Virus record (IMG/VR): IMGVR_UViG_3300019871_000001 | Coordinates: 1-56,849 of that record | DNA: 56,849 nt | Reading direction: 5' to 3' (one strand) | DNA from: a virus | Part shown: positions 31,474 through 39,228 of the stretch, in pieces | How the letters are laid out: each line of letters opens with the position of its first letter | How positions within the stretch are numbered: the first letter of the stretch is position 1 | Translations under genes and position numbers: made by a program | The notes under the pieces: model-generated | Database searches by the model: none | Seen by the model: only the letters and a program-made list of their open reading frames with translations | Told to the model about the DNA's origin: nothing

Positions 31474-32046
31474 ATGAGTGAACTTGAGTACCTGTACGTA
31501 ATTGAATTTGAAAATGGAACAGTCAAGATTGGAAGGACAGAAGACAAGGCATCCAGGATTAGTGATCATCGAACCACAGGATCGTCGCTAGGTGTTCCTG
31601 TGGTTCGTACATGGATCAGTGATGCTCATGAGGCATCTACTGAAACAGAGCGAGCCCTATTGGAGCGTCTACCTTCTCCTGCGTACGGCAGGGAGTGGTT
31701 TAGGGACGTGTCTTTCAACGAAGTGGTAGCGTTTGCTGAGGATGTTGTTCAACTGACCACAGACACAGAGCTATACCACAAGAGGCTGGTTGAAGCTGTT
31801 CGCTTGATTGAAGGACATACCGGCCGAAAGATTAACCTACGTGTAGCACTACCCCTTGAGGTAACTCACTACTTCACATTAAACGATGCGTCATACATCA
31901 TGTCTTCAACGGCGTTTGATCATTACATTCAACGTGGTGGTCAGTTGACACGCAAGAATTTTCTTCTGGCGCTCGAACAGGCAGGGATTTTTAGGCGAAG
32001 GTTTAATGATGGTGCTCGCCTTTACGGGATTGCCCTTAAGCACTAA
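31474..32046 (+). CDS. GIY-YIG-like endonuclease (T5orf172/MUG113 type)
   Basis: 190 aa; YLYVIEFENGTVKIGRTED, HRTTGSSLG, and GREWFRDVSFNEVVAF follow the T5orf172 pattern, with the second Y replaced (VKIG). C-terminal half (RKINLRVALPLEVTHYF...) may recognise DNA. AGGAG before ATG. Its leader is repeat copy A, so the nuclease and repeat may form one mobile or regulatory unit. Confidence 0.7.
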   Translation: MSELEYLYVIEFENGTVKIGRTEDKASRISDHRTTGSSLGVPVVRTWISDAHEASTETERALLERLPSPAYGREWFRDVSFNEVVAFAEDVVQLTTDTELYHKRLVEAVRLIEGHTGRKINLRVALPLEVTHYFTLNDASYIMSSTAFDHYIQRGGQLTRKNFLLALEQAGIFRRRFNDGARLYGIALKH

Positions 32047-32058
32047 ACATGCTATACT
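32030..32058 (+). promoter_or_regulatory. Probable promoter for DNA polymerase
   Basis: TTGCCC, 17-bp spacer, TATACT. A GCGC-(8)-GCGC hairpin follows in the leader. Confidence 0.5.
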
Positions 32059-32103
32059 CTTGACATGTGACATTGCGCCTAAAGATGCGCACACAACGAA
32101 GAG

Positions 32104-34008
32104 ATGAGTAGCATGATTACACTTGCAGGAAAGGTTACCGAGCAGCGCGTAGAGGTACGTGTGATCGAGAACGATGAGGATTTAGATGAATGCATTGAGT
32201 GGATGAAGGAGCGTCAGGCATACGAACTATGCTTCGACACTGAAACCACAGGGCTCGACCAATTCGACCCGACGTTCCGTATCCGTAGTGTTCAGGTAGG
32301 CAATGCTACGCGAGCATACGTGTTGGTGATGAGGAGCGTCAGGGATCATCGTGCCGTGCGCATCTTACGCCTCCTACGTGATCTGGGATTCTCAGCACAC
32401 AACATGCCCTTCGATGCCGTAGCGTGCCACGTAACAGGGCTCTTCGAATTCAGTGAGTGGGAGGAGAAGTATCACGACACACGTATCCTCTCCCACTTGA
32501 TCGACCCACGTTCAAAGATGGATGGGGGCGTCGGGCACGCCTTGAAGGAACTTTCCACACGTCACATCGACCCTAATGCTGCTGATGGGCAGACAGCGTT
32601 GAAGGAAGAATTTAAGAAGATCGGGTGCACCATCGCTACAGGGTGGGCTAAGATCTCCACAGACAATCGCGTGTGGTTGTTTTACGCGGGGTTTGATACG
32701 ATTTTGGGCGCACGGTATCATGATCACGCGCGTGGTGTGGTGAATAGGGAGGGCTATGGGCGCTTGGCTAGGTTTGAGCATGAGGTGCAGCGTGTTACGA
32801 CACGCATGAAGATCCGTGGGTTTAGGGTTGATGTTGAGTTTACAAAGCTGTTGATGCAGCGTTTGCAGGTGCGCTTTGATGAGGGCACGTTGAAGGTTCA
32901 GGCGTTGGGGGTGGAGAACATGAACTCCCCGAAGCAAGTCGCTACGAATTTGTTGTCACGCGGGTGGCGACCACAGGAGACTACGAAGTCAGGGGCACCC
33001 AAGACTGACAAGGCAGTGATGGAGAAGTTGATTGAGGATGTTAACACTCCTGTTGATGTGAAGATTTTGCTTGAGGCTATCATTGATGCTAAGCGCGCCC
33101 GTAAATGGAGGGCCGCCTATGCAGAAGCGATGCTCAATGCGCGCGACTTCCGTGACCACGTCCACCCTGACATCAACTCACTACAGGCACGTACAGCACG
33201 CATGTCCATCTCCAACCCACCTCTCCAACAACTCCCCTCACGTGGGGATGACGCATGGATCATTCGCAGGCAAGTCATTGCAGATGAGGGCATGGTAATT
33301 GGAAGCGCCGACTACGACCAGGTTGAGTTTAGGGTGTTGGCAGGGCTTGCGGGCATTTCACAGATGAAATATGCTATTGCAAATGGGATTGACCTTCACG
33401 ATTACACTGCTCAACTTGTGTACGGCGAGGAGTTCACGAACGCGCAACGCAGCATGGGCAAGGGCATTGGGTTTGGGAAGGTGTTTGGTGGTGGGGCAGC
33501 TACGCTGAGCAGGCAGACGGGAGCACCCATTGACCAGGTTAAGGCGGCCATTAAGGCGTATGAAGAGGCATACTTCGAACTCCCAGCGTTCGCTAAATCC
33601 CTACAGCGTGAGCAAAGGCAGCGTGGTGGGTTCATCATCAATCACCATGGGCGTTACCTCCCACTTGATACGGGCAGGGAGTATGCAGCGGTGAACTACA
33701 GTGTACAGAGCATCGCACGTGACATTTTGGCACAAGCGTTGATTGATTTGAGCGCCGCCGGGTTGGACGATCACCTTTTGTTGCCCGTGCATGATGAGGT
33801 GTTGTGGCAAGCGAAGCGCGAGGATGCCGTTGAAGTGGCACATGAAGTCGGCAGGGTGATGAGTGGCACGTTCATTGACATCCCTATCTCAGCTACGGGT
33901 GAGGTGTACGGTAAGACGTGGGCTGAGGGGTACATCAAGAGGCGCAACGGGAAGGTCTATGCTAAGGGCACGGGTAATGAGATCATAGATTGGGTTGAGG
34001 CGGCATGA
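32104..34008 (+). CDS. DNA polymerase, family A
   Basis: 634 aa, a 3'-5' exonuclease plus polymerase without a 5'-3' exonuclease. Exo I: CFDTETTGLDQF near residue 40. Polymerase motif A: SADYDQVEFRVLAGL; O-helix region: QRSMGKGIGFGKVFGGGA; motif C: LLPVHDEVLW. Replicates phage DNA. A GAAGAG lies close to the ATG; an in-frame ATG nine nt downstream is an alternative. Confidence 0.93.
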   Translation: MSSMITLAGKVTEQRVEVRVIENDEDLDECIEWMKERQAYELCFDTETTGLDQFDPTFRIRSVQVGNATRAYVLVMRSVRDHRAVRILRLLRDLGFSAHNMPFDAVACHVTGLFEFSEWEEKYHDTRILSHLIDPRSKMDGGVGHALKELSTRHIDPNAADGQTALKEEFKKIGCTIATGWAKISTDNRVWLFYAGFDTILGARYHDHARGVVNREGYGRLARFEHEVQRVTTRMKIRGFRVDVEFTKLLMQRLQVRFDEGTLKVQALGVENMNSPKQVATNLLSRGWRPQETTKSGAPKTDKAVMEKLIEDVNTPVDVKILLEAIIDAKRARKWRAAYAEAMLNARDFRDHVHPDINSLQARTARMSISNPPLQQLPSRGDDAWIIRRQVIADEGMVIGSADYDQVEFRVLAGLAGISQMKYAIANGIDLHDYTAQLVYGEEFTNAQRSMGKGIGFGKVFGGGAATLSRQTGAPIDQVKAAIKAYEEAYFELPAFAKSLQREQRQRGGFIINHHGRYLPLDTGREYAAVNYSVQSIARDILAQALIDLSAAGLDDHLLLPVHDEVLWQAKREDAVEVAHEVGRVMSGTFIDIPISATGEVYGKTWAEGYIKRRNGKVYAKGTGNEIIDWVEAA

Positions 34009-34244
34009 TCATGAGTGAGGAGCACGATGTGGCACAGTTCATTATTACGCAGCGTGTTCCTGTCTCACTCACAGTGATGCCCCAGTGGATGTGGGATCAG
34101 CCCCTCTCTGACGACGATTTGATTTTCCTGTTGACACAGCACCTGTTGAGTAGTACGGTGGTGATGAAGAGGGCGCAAAGTGCAGTGGAGGAGCACAAGC
34201 GCACTAGATCCTATGTGAAGAAGGAGAGGTTAGGGTATGTTTGA
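34005..34244 (+). CDS. Hypothetical protein, 79 aa
   Basis: Overlaps the polymerase stop by 4 nt (ATGA). Helical, no recognised domain. Alternative start ATG 34011. Confidence 0.65.
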   Translation: MIMSEEHDVAQFIITQRVPVSLTVMPQWMWDQPLSDDDLIFLLTQHLLSSTVVMKRAQSAVEEHKRTRSYVKKERLGYV

Positions 34245-34434
34245 GTACTACGAACTCATCGATGGCTTGGGTCAAGACTACTACCGTCTTGACAGTGATG
34301 GTAATATAGAACGGTGGGACAGTGAGAAGCACGCGTGGTTTGATAGCAAATTGCAGCAAGTTGATCTTGACGCCTTCTCCTCTTCCCCCTACACTCTAAG
34401 TTTCACAGAGGTTACAGAGGATGATGTTCGATGA
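34237..34434 (+). CDS. Acidic hypothetical protein, 65 aa
   Basis: GGAGAGG upstream. Rich in Asp, Tyr, Ser; resembles small DNA-mimic-like acidic phage proteins in composition only. ATGA overlap with next gene. Confidence 0.6.
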   Translation: MFEYYELIDGLGQDYYRLDSDGNIERWDSEKHAWFDSKLQQVDLDAFSSSPYTLSFTEVTEDDVR

Positions 34435-34733
34435 CTGAAGAAGAGTGCGGTACGTGCCCTGCCTGCGACATGTCTTTTGTCGGTCCCGATATCCCTCAGC
34501 AACACCTCCTTGATGGGTATTACGGAGAGTGGAATTCTGGTGACGCTCCGCAGTACTACTCGCTCATCGTTGGGGTTGAGGTTCCAGAGGTCTACGACGG
34601 GGTTAGTTATTGGATGTGCCCTTTTTGTGGCGCACGGTGGCATAGGTTCCCCGATGAGTATGCGTATCGTAGGCGTCGCCGCAGTGTTGAACAGTATTGG
34701 CGTGTCATTGATGCAGAGGATGATGTGCGGTGA
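34431..34733 (+). CDS. Zinc-finger-like protein, 100 aa
   Basis: CGTCPACDMSF and WMCPFCGARWHRFP give two Cys pairs spaced by about 60 aa, likely a split zinc ribbon. Acidic with an Arg-rich patch (YRRRRRS). GTGA overlap with next gene. Confidence 0.65.
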   Translation: MTEEECGTCPACDMSFVGPDIPQQHLLDGYYGEWNSGDAPQYYSLIVGVEVPEVYDGVSYWMCPFCGARWHRFPDEYAYRRRRRSVEQYWRVIDAEDDVR

Positions 34734-34885
34734 CACAGGAAGAGTTTGAGAAGCGCGTGGAAGTGTTGACATCGGAGTGCTTGGTGTTGTATGGTGATGG
34801 ACAGGACATGCGAGAGATGTTGTGGTACATGGCTGACGGGGTGGCTATGTTCATGATCGAAAAGTTGAAGGAGGATTTGCCATGA
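34730..34885 (+). CDS. Helical hypothetical protein, 51 aa
   Basis: GTG 34730 and TGA 34885 overlap both neighbours by 4 nt, giving strong operon evidence. Amphipathic, Met-rich. Confidence 0.6.
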   Translation: MTQEEFEKRVEVLTSECLVLYGDGQDMREMLWYMADGVAMFMIEKLKEDLP

Positions 34886-35676
34886 CGTTCATTGTGATTG
34901 GTAGCACAGCGGCACGCTATCACTTGGGAGCGGAGTGGCGTGAACCTAAGGACCTAGATATCTTCATGTCCGATCCCATCATTGAACCTGACAGCAAGGT
35001 AGATCAATATTGGGATGACGCAATGTATAACATTTGGCATGAGGATGAGGCACGCCACGCAACGCTTGATGAATTGTATACAATCAAGTTGTCGCACGCA
35101 TATTGGGAATTGAAGAACGGTAGTTGGAATAAGCACATGGCCGATGCTATGCTGTTGAAGCGTGAGGGTGCTGTGCTTATGCCGGACATGCATCGTACAC
35201 TGTATAACATTTGGGAGCGCGACCACGGCAAGAAGACCATTGATCTCAATCAAGACAAGGCGATGTTCTTCGACGATGCTGTGAAGCGCACGTATGATCA
35301 TGACAGCATTCACTACTCTGTGTCATACGACGACGACCCTGTGTACACAACGGTGTTGAAGGACAACAACGAAGTTGCTATTGACATGAACAAGGTCAAG
35401 GCACTACCATTTGAGCGTAAGGTGCAGTTGTACAGGGAAGAGGTGTATGCTACAGCGTTGGAGCGCATCGTGATCCCTAAAAATTACATGTGTTCCCCCA
35501 ACGCTGCCTACTCATGGGCGCTACGGCGCACGATCACACGTCTCACGAAGGGCTGGAGCGCTACGTTCATGGCTGACAACTTCGAGACGTTCCGCAAGCC
35601 AGACGTAAAGTATGTTGACGTTCACAAAAGCAAAGCACACAAGTTGATTAATATTGAGAGGAAGGTTGAGGTATGA
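34882..35676 (+). CDS. Nucleotidyltransferase-like phage protein
   Basis: 264 aa. FIVIGSTAARYHLGAEWREPKDLDIFMS at the N-terminus carries the GS-(x)n-KDLDI pattern of minimal nucleotidyltransferase folds. The remainder is helical with many His/Asp/Tyr (HDSIHYSVSYDDDP). Substrate unknown. ATGA coupling to both neighbours. Confidence 0.6.
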   Translation: MTFIVIGSTAARYHLGAEWREPKDLDIFMSDPIIEPDSKVDQYWDDAMYNIWHEDEARHATLDELYTIKLSHAYWELKNGSWNKHMADAMLLKREGAVLMPDMHRTLYNIWERDHGKKTIDLNQDKAMFFDDAVKRTYDHDSIHYSVSYDDDPVYTTVLKDNNEVAIDMNKVKALPFERKVQLYREEVYATALERIVIPKNYMCSPNAAYSWALRRTITRLTKGWSATFMADNFETFRKPDVKYVDVHKSKAHKLINIERKVEV

Positions 35677-36026
35677 CGCGCACGGATTACACGATCGAGG
35701 AGTTTATTGACGCGCTTGGGCGCACAGTGGTAGGTGTTGAGTACGAAGAGGGAGACTCCGATGGGTATTGGTGGGGTGAGGTCGATTACTCGGACCTTGA
35801 TACCTTCCCGTTTGGTGTTGTTACGATCGTGAGGAATGAGGGTGGAGGTGAGGGAGGCACGGAAAATGTCGAACTAGTTTTGCAGGTAACGCATCCCGAT
35901 ACCACCGAGCGCTATTTTCGAAAGTATGGTTCGTATTTTTCACATGATGGATTTTATTGGGACGGTCCTGTGGAAGAGGTTCGAGCGTATGCTAAGGTCG
36001 TTACAGATTATGCGGTGATTAAGTGA
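35673..36026 (+). CDS. Hypothetical protein, 117 aa (paralogue pair, member 1)
   Basis: Contains GVEYEEGDSDGYWWGEVDY and RYFRKYGSYFSHDGFYWDG. Shares with the next gene the order (beta-rich core) - aromatic YF/FF - KxGxYxSxxxxxW - E - repeated Ala - Y at the end, so the two look duplicated. Function unknown. Confidence 0.6.
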   Translation: MTRTDYTIEEFIDALGRTVVGVEYEEGDSDGYWWGEVDYSDLDTFPFGVVTIVRNEGGGEGGTENVELVLQVTHPDTTERYFRKYGSYFSHDGFYWDGPVEEVRAYAKVVTDYAVIK

Positions 36027-36364
36027 TGCAGGTTGAGTTGACTGCTAACGTGGCACGTGGTGTGTTGTTGGATTATGCACAGCAGAATGGGGCGTACATC
36101 ACAGATGAGGTGGATGCGTGGGCATGGTGGATGGAGAGGACGCGCAGCATTGACATTCAGGGGGTCACGTTTGAGGTGGTTGACAAGCGTGAGGGCAATG
36201 ACAGTGATGGTGATGAGATGTTCGTCGTGTTCAAGGTCAGTACGGAGTGGGAGGTGGCGAAGTTCTTCAGTTTGAAGGGCACCTACCGATCCTATGGGGA
36301 GACACAGTGGGGCGCTATGGTCGAGGCGCAAGCACGCACGAAGACCATCATCGAGTACTATTGA
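36026..36364 (+). CDS. Hypothetical protein, 112 aa (paralogue pair, member 2)
   Basis: ATG 36026 (or GTG 36023) overlaps the previous stop. ITDEVDAWAWWMERTRSIDI then FEVVDKREGNDSDGDEMF and KFFSLKGTYRSYGETQWG align by eye with the preceding gene. Unknown function. Confidence 0.6.
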   Translation: MQVELTANVARGVLLDYAQQNGAYITDEVDAWAWWMERTRSIDIQGVTFEVVDKREGNDSDGDEMFVVFKVSTEWEVAKFFSLKGTYRSYGETQWGAMVEAQARTKTIIEYY

Positions 36365-36370
36365 GTTGCG

Positions 36371-36400
36371 CGGGGCATCTTCACACGCGGAGATGCCCCG
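36371..36400 (+). terminator. Possible terminator
   Basis: CGGGGCATCT/AGATGCCCCG, 10 bp with a 10-nt loop, no clear T-tract. The following gap to 36506 also holds GTTAGG-ata-CCTAAC (36449-36463), maybe an operator. Confidence 0.55.
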
Positions 36401-36506
36401 TCCGACCCCCCTATTCGCCCCTACGGCTTGCGTAAATAGCGCCGGAGGGTTAGGATACCTAACATGACATTCGACGCCTGAGATTTTGATTGAGAAATGA
36501 GGGTTT

Positions 36507-36701
36507 ATGACCAGCACAAAGCTCACAGTGTGGTACGATAGACTTGACAACGAACGATCTGTGTTCGAACTGAATATTAATGATCGTTCGTTGGTTGAAA
36601 TTTTGCTAGGAGATTTATGGTTCAGTGTGGTTGGTAGTAAGACAGGTAAGGTTTACTTTGCGTGCCCACGTGAACACATTATCAGCGTGAAGGAGCACTG
36701 A
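36507..36701 (+). CDS. Hypothetical protein, 64 aa
   Basis: GAGGG before ATG. Beta-rich sequence (KLTVWYDRLDNERSVFEL); not recognised. Confidence 0.6.
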   Translation: MTSTKLTVWYDRLDNERSVFELNINDRSLVEILLGDLWFSVVGSKTGKVYFACPREHIISVKEH

Positions 36702-36704
36702 CAC

Positions 36705-36857
36705 ATGCCACCGAAGGCCGTACGTTTCCGTGTAGAATTCAAGGACACGATCATGAACACGTGGCGTGCCCTTGCCGTAGGGTTGACGCGCAAAGATGCT
36801 GAAACGTTGCGTAAGATTGTTACGTTGTACGACACGCGCATGAAGGAAGAGGACTGA
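36705..36857 (+). CDS. Basic hypothetical protein, 50 aa
   Basis: AAGGAG before ATG 36705. Sequence MPPKAVRFRVEFKDTIMNTW... ends in a charged helix. Its 3' end carries the ribosome site of the coiled-coil gene. Confidence 0.6.
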   Translation: MPPKAVRFRVEFKDTIMNTWRALAVGLTRKDAETLRKIVTLYDTRMKEED

Positions 36858-36860
36858 CGT

Positions 36861-37481
36861 ATGGATTTTGAACGCGCCAAGCAAGCACAAACGTACATCC
36901 ACCAGCAAACTGCAATTTTGGTGGAGGAGGCGTATCATAACGACAAAGCAATCGAGCGACAGAAGAAAACTATCGAGGGGTTGCAGAAGCAAATCGAGAT
37001 TCTTGCTGAACACCCTACCGAAGTTCAATTCAGGGGCCTGCTTGATAAGATCGATGACCTACAGGCGCAGGTGTACAAGCACCGTGAGTATGGGCGTCTT
37101 AAGGATGCAGCGAAGATGAAGGTTGAGGAGAAGTGGAGGAGCGCTGAGATTCAGGTTGAGCGCTTGTTGCAGGCTACACAGGACGTCGACATCCTTAGGC
37201 ACGAAGTGACACGCCTGAAGGAACTGAACGAAACGCAAGCCATTGCGTACCAAGCCCTTGAACGCACCATCGTCATGAACAAGAGCACGGCAGGGTATAT
37301 CAAGGACCAAATTTACAACCTTGAGACTGAACAGTCGTTGAAGAAGAAGATTCAGGGGTTGGATTTAGCGCTAGAGGATGCCATGCAGTCAGGGGCAGAG
37401 TTTCAGCGCTTGTATTTGGCGGAGGTTCAGAAGACTAAGCGTGTTCTGGATGCAGCGAATGGGGTTCATGACACATGGTGA
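36861..37481 (+). CDS. Coiled-coil protein, 206 aa
   Basis: Almost entirely heptad-repeat helix rich in Gln, Glu, Lys (KAIERQKKTIEGLQKQIEIL onwards). No catalytic motif. Likely a scaffold or regulator; overlaps dCMP deaminase by 7 nt. Confidence 0.65.
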   Translation: MDFERAKQAQTYIHQQTAILVEEAYHNDKAIERQKKTIEGLQKQIEILAEHPTEVQFRGLLDKIDDLQAQVYKHREYGRLKDAAKMKVEEKWRSAEIQVERLLQATQDVDILRHEVTRLKELNETQAIAYQALERTIVMNKSTAGYIKDQIYNLETEQSLKKKIQGLDLALEDAMQSGAEFQRLYLAEVQKTKRVLDAANGVHDTW

Positions 37482-37885
37482 CACGCGCATCGTGGGATCA
37501 GTACTTCATGCTGTTAGCGGAGCAGGCAGCGACACGTAGCACATGTTCACGTCTGCATGTCGGCGCTGTTGTTGTGCGTGCACGTCAGGTTGTCAGCACA
37601 GGGTATAATGGTGCGCCTAAGGGTATGGATCATTGTGTGCATACAGTGGACGCCCCATGTGAGATTAGTGTGCACGCTGAGGCGAACGCTTTGCTACACG
37701 ACAAAACCCCAGAGTACGGTGACATTGATAAGGTGATGTATGTCACACACGCTCCATGCTACGGGTGTGCTAAACTCATTTTGAACGCTGACATTGGTGG
37801 CGTGTTTTATGGCGCTGAGTATGGTAGCGGGAGTGGGTTGGTGTTGTTGGAAGAGGGAGGGTTGTACGTTGGGCGAGTGGCGTGA
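37475..37885 (+). CDS. Deoxycytidylate deaminase
   Basis: 136 aa. Zinc site HAEANA (near residue 67) and HAPCYGCAK (near 93), plus STGYNGAPKGMDHC. Converts dCMP to dUMP, the substrate of the ThyX encoded at 47444. Confidence 0.92.
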   Translation: MVTRASWDQYFMLLAEQAATRSTCSRLHVGAVVVRARQVVSTGYNGAPKGMDHCVHTVDAPCEISVHAEANALLHDKTPEYGDIDKVMYVTHAPCYGCAKLILNADIGGVFYGAEYGSGSGLVLLEEGGLYVGRVA

Positions 37886-38120
37886 TGTTGAGAACGAACG
37901 CTTGGTGCGTGCTGTTGAGCACCCTGTGAAGGCGGTCGCGGCGTTATCATCGTTGGTCGAGACTTTGAATCAGATGATTGATAACGAACAGATCACGGAT
38001 AAATCACAGTTTGTCATCGTTCAGGGTTTGTTGGAAGCAAGGGCCTTGATGAAGAACATGCGACATGATATTATTAGGACGTACGGAGTGATCAACAATG
38101 ATGAGAGTGAAGGAGTTTAA
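37869..38120 (+). CDS. Hypothetical protein, 83 aa (TTG start)
   Basis: TTG 37869 preceded by GGGAGGG; upstream ATGs in the same frame lie deep in the deaminase gene. Helical: WRDVENERLVRAVEHPVKAV. Not recognised. Confidence 0.5.
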   Translation: MGEWRDVENERLVRAVEHPVKAVAALSSLVETLNQMIDNEQITDKSQFVIVQGLLEARALMKNMRHDIIRTYGVINNDESEGV

Positions 38121-38121
38121 C

Positions 38122-38328
38122 ATGCAGCGACAGATTTGGCGCATCGTTGACGCGCAGGGCAACACCGTTAAGAACATCGGCCGTGGGAAGGGCCTGTACT
38201 TTACGGAGCAGGACGCTAAGGGCACCGCGACACAGTTCAATAACACACAGGTGCTTGAGCACGGCAAGGTTGTACAGCTTGAGGGCGCCCCGTTCCGTGC
38301 TGAGTTCAGCGGGAACATCGAGTACTGA
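38122..38328 (+). CDS. Small WRI-D-GN family protein 1, 68 aa
   Basis: AAGGAG before ATG 38122. QIWRIVDAQGNTVKNIGRG... Same N-terminal pattern as genes at 38330 and 38801, so a tandem duplicated family. Function unknown. Confidence 0.6.
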   Translation: MQRQIWRIVDAQGNTVKNIGRGKGLYFTEQDAKGTATQFNNTQVLEHGKVVQLEGAPFRAEFSGNIEY

Positions 38329-38329
38329 T

Positions 38330-38524
38330 ATGAGCGATGTTCCTGTTGAGATGGGAGAGGTGTGGCGTATTGTCGATGCGAACGGAGATGTTTCATTTAT
38401 CAATCGCTACTATAATCGCGTGCAGCCGTTCTACGGCACTGAGGTGGCAGCGAAGCGTGCGCTACAGCATTTCAAAAAGGGTTCGCGCATTCAAAAGGGG
38501 TACGTTGAGTGGAGGGAAGTTTGA
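38330..38524 (+). CDS. Small WRI-D-GN family protein 2, 64 aa
   Basis: EVWRIVDANGDVSFINRYYN then TEVAAKRALQHFKKG, close in layout to its neighbour. ATG 38330 just after the previous stop; stop overlaps next start (TGATG). Confidence 0.6.
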   Translation: MSDVPVEMGEVWRIVDANGDVSFINRYYNRVQPFYGTEVAAKRALQHFKKGSRIQKGYVEWREV

Positions 38525-38733
38525 TGGAGAAGCGTAGCATTGAAGAAACGTACGATGACTTCGCTGAGGGCGCGGAGTTTGTGACAGCGGAGGGTTATGT
38601 TGACCCTGAGGACATCGAGGATCAAGAGTTGTCACGCCTCTATGAATATGTGGTTGCTGCGTACAGTAACTACATGAACACTATCGGTGAGTTCACCTCA
38701 GTGTTGGATCAGAAGTACGCTGAAACTAAGTAA
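38524..38733 (+). CDS. Acidic hypothetical protein, 69 aa
   Basis: ATG 38524 coupled to the previous gene. Very acidic and Tyr-rich (TYDDFAEGAEFVTAEGYVDP). Last gene before a terminator. Confidence 0.6.
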   Translation: MEKRSIEETYDDFAEGAEFVTAEGYVDPEDIEDQELSRLYEYVVAAYSNYMNTIGEFTSVLDQKYAETK

Positions 38734-38740
38734 TGAATTT

Positions 38741-38780
38741 GAAGGGGACGTGTGTCATGTGATGCGCGTCCCCTTCCCTT
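38741..38780 (+). terminator. Terminator
   Basis: GAAGGGGACG/CGTCCCCTTC, 10-bp stem, 16-nt loop, then CCTTTA. Confidence 0.7.
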
Positions 38781-38800
38781 TATGGTAGGGATGTGTTACG

Positions 38801-38980
38801 ATGAAACTATACAGGATCAAGGACGCACGCGGCAACGTCATTCGTAGTCGAGAATCCAATGGGTATTATGACGAGAAAATTAGTGCCGAGCGCGCGGTGA
38901 AGCAACTGAAGAATCGTTTTGATTCCTATCCGCCACATGTTATTGAGGAGACGGAGGTGAGTTGGGGTGTCAGTGATTGA
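38801..38980 (+). CDS. Small WRI-D-GN family protein 3, 59 aa
   Basis: KLYRIKDARGNVIRSRESNG then SAERAVKQLKNRF, third copy of the family at 38122 and 38330, located after the terminator. Ribosome site weak (GGTAGGGATGTG). Confidence 0.55.
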   Translation: MKLYRIKDARGNVIRSRESNGYYDEKISAERAVKQLKNRFDSYPPHVIEETEVSWGVSD

Positions 38981-39104
38981 TGCTTTCAATTTGTTCATGT
39001 ATGGTACGATCACGATGTTGGCGTGGAATGCATGGGCACCGTTTGTTACGTTTTACAATAGGGTGGTGATTGAACTTGAGCATCTTGCGCGAGCGCGAGG
39101 CTGA
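38967..39104 (+). CDS. Small membrane peptide, 45 aa
   Basis: GTG 38967 after GGAGG, overlapping the previous gene by 14 nt. Central hydrophobic Trp/Phe segment (TMLAWNAWAPFVTFY). Function unknown. Confidence 0.5.
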   Translation: MSVIDAFNLFMYGTITMLAWNAWAPFVTFYNRVVIELEHLARARG

Positions 39105-39216
39105 GGTTAAGGAAGTTATATACAGCATGTTGTTGAGCGCACCACAGAGCAGTCCTAATTATGCAACACAGGTGCTGTATGGTATGCTTGAGGAATACAT
39201 CAAAGAGGACGATTAA
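39076..39216 (+). CDS. Helical hypothetical protein, 46 aa
   Basis: Probable TTG 39076 start, overlapping the previous gene. Charged helix; its stop region holds the AAGGAGGA of the RNA ligase gene. Confidence 0.45.
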   Translation: MSILREREAEVKEVIYSMLLSAPQSSPNYATQVLYGMLEEYIKEDD

Positions 39217-39228
39217 GGAGGACGTAGG

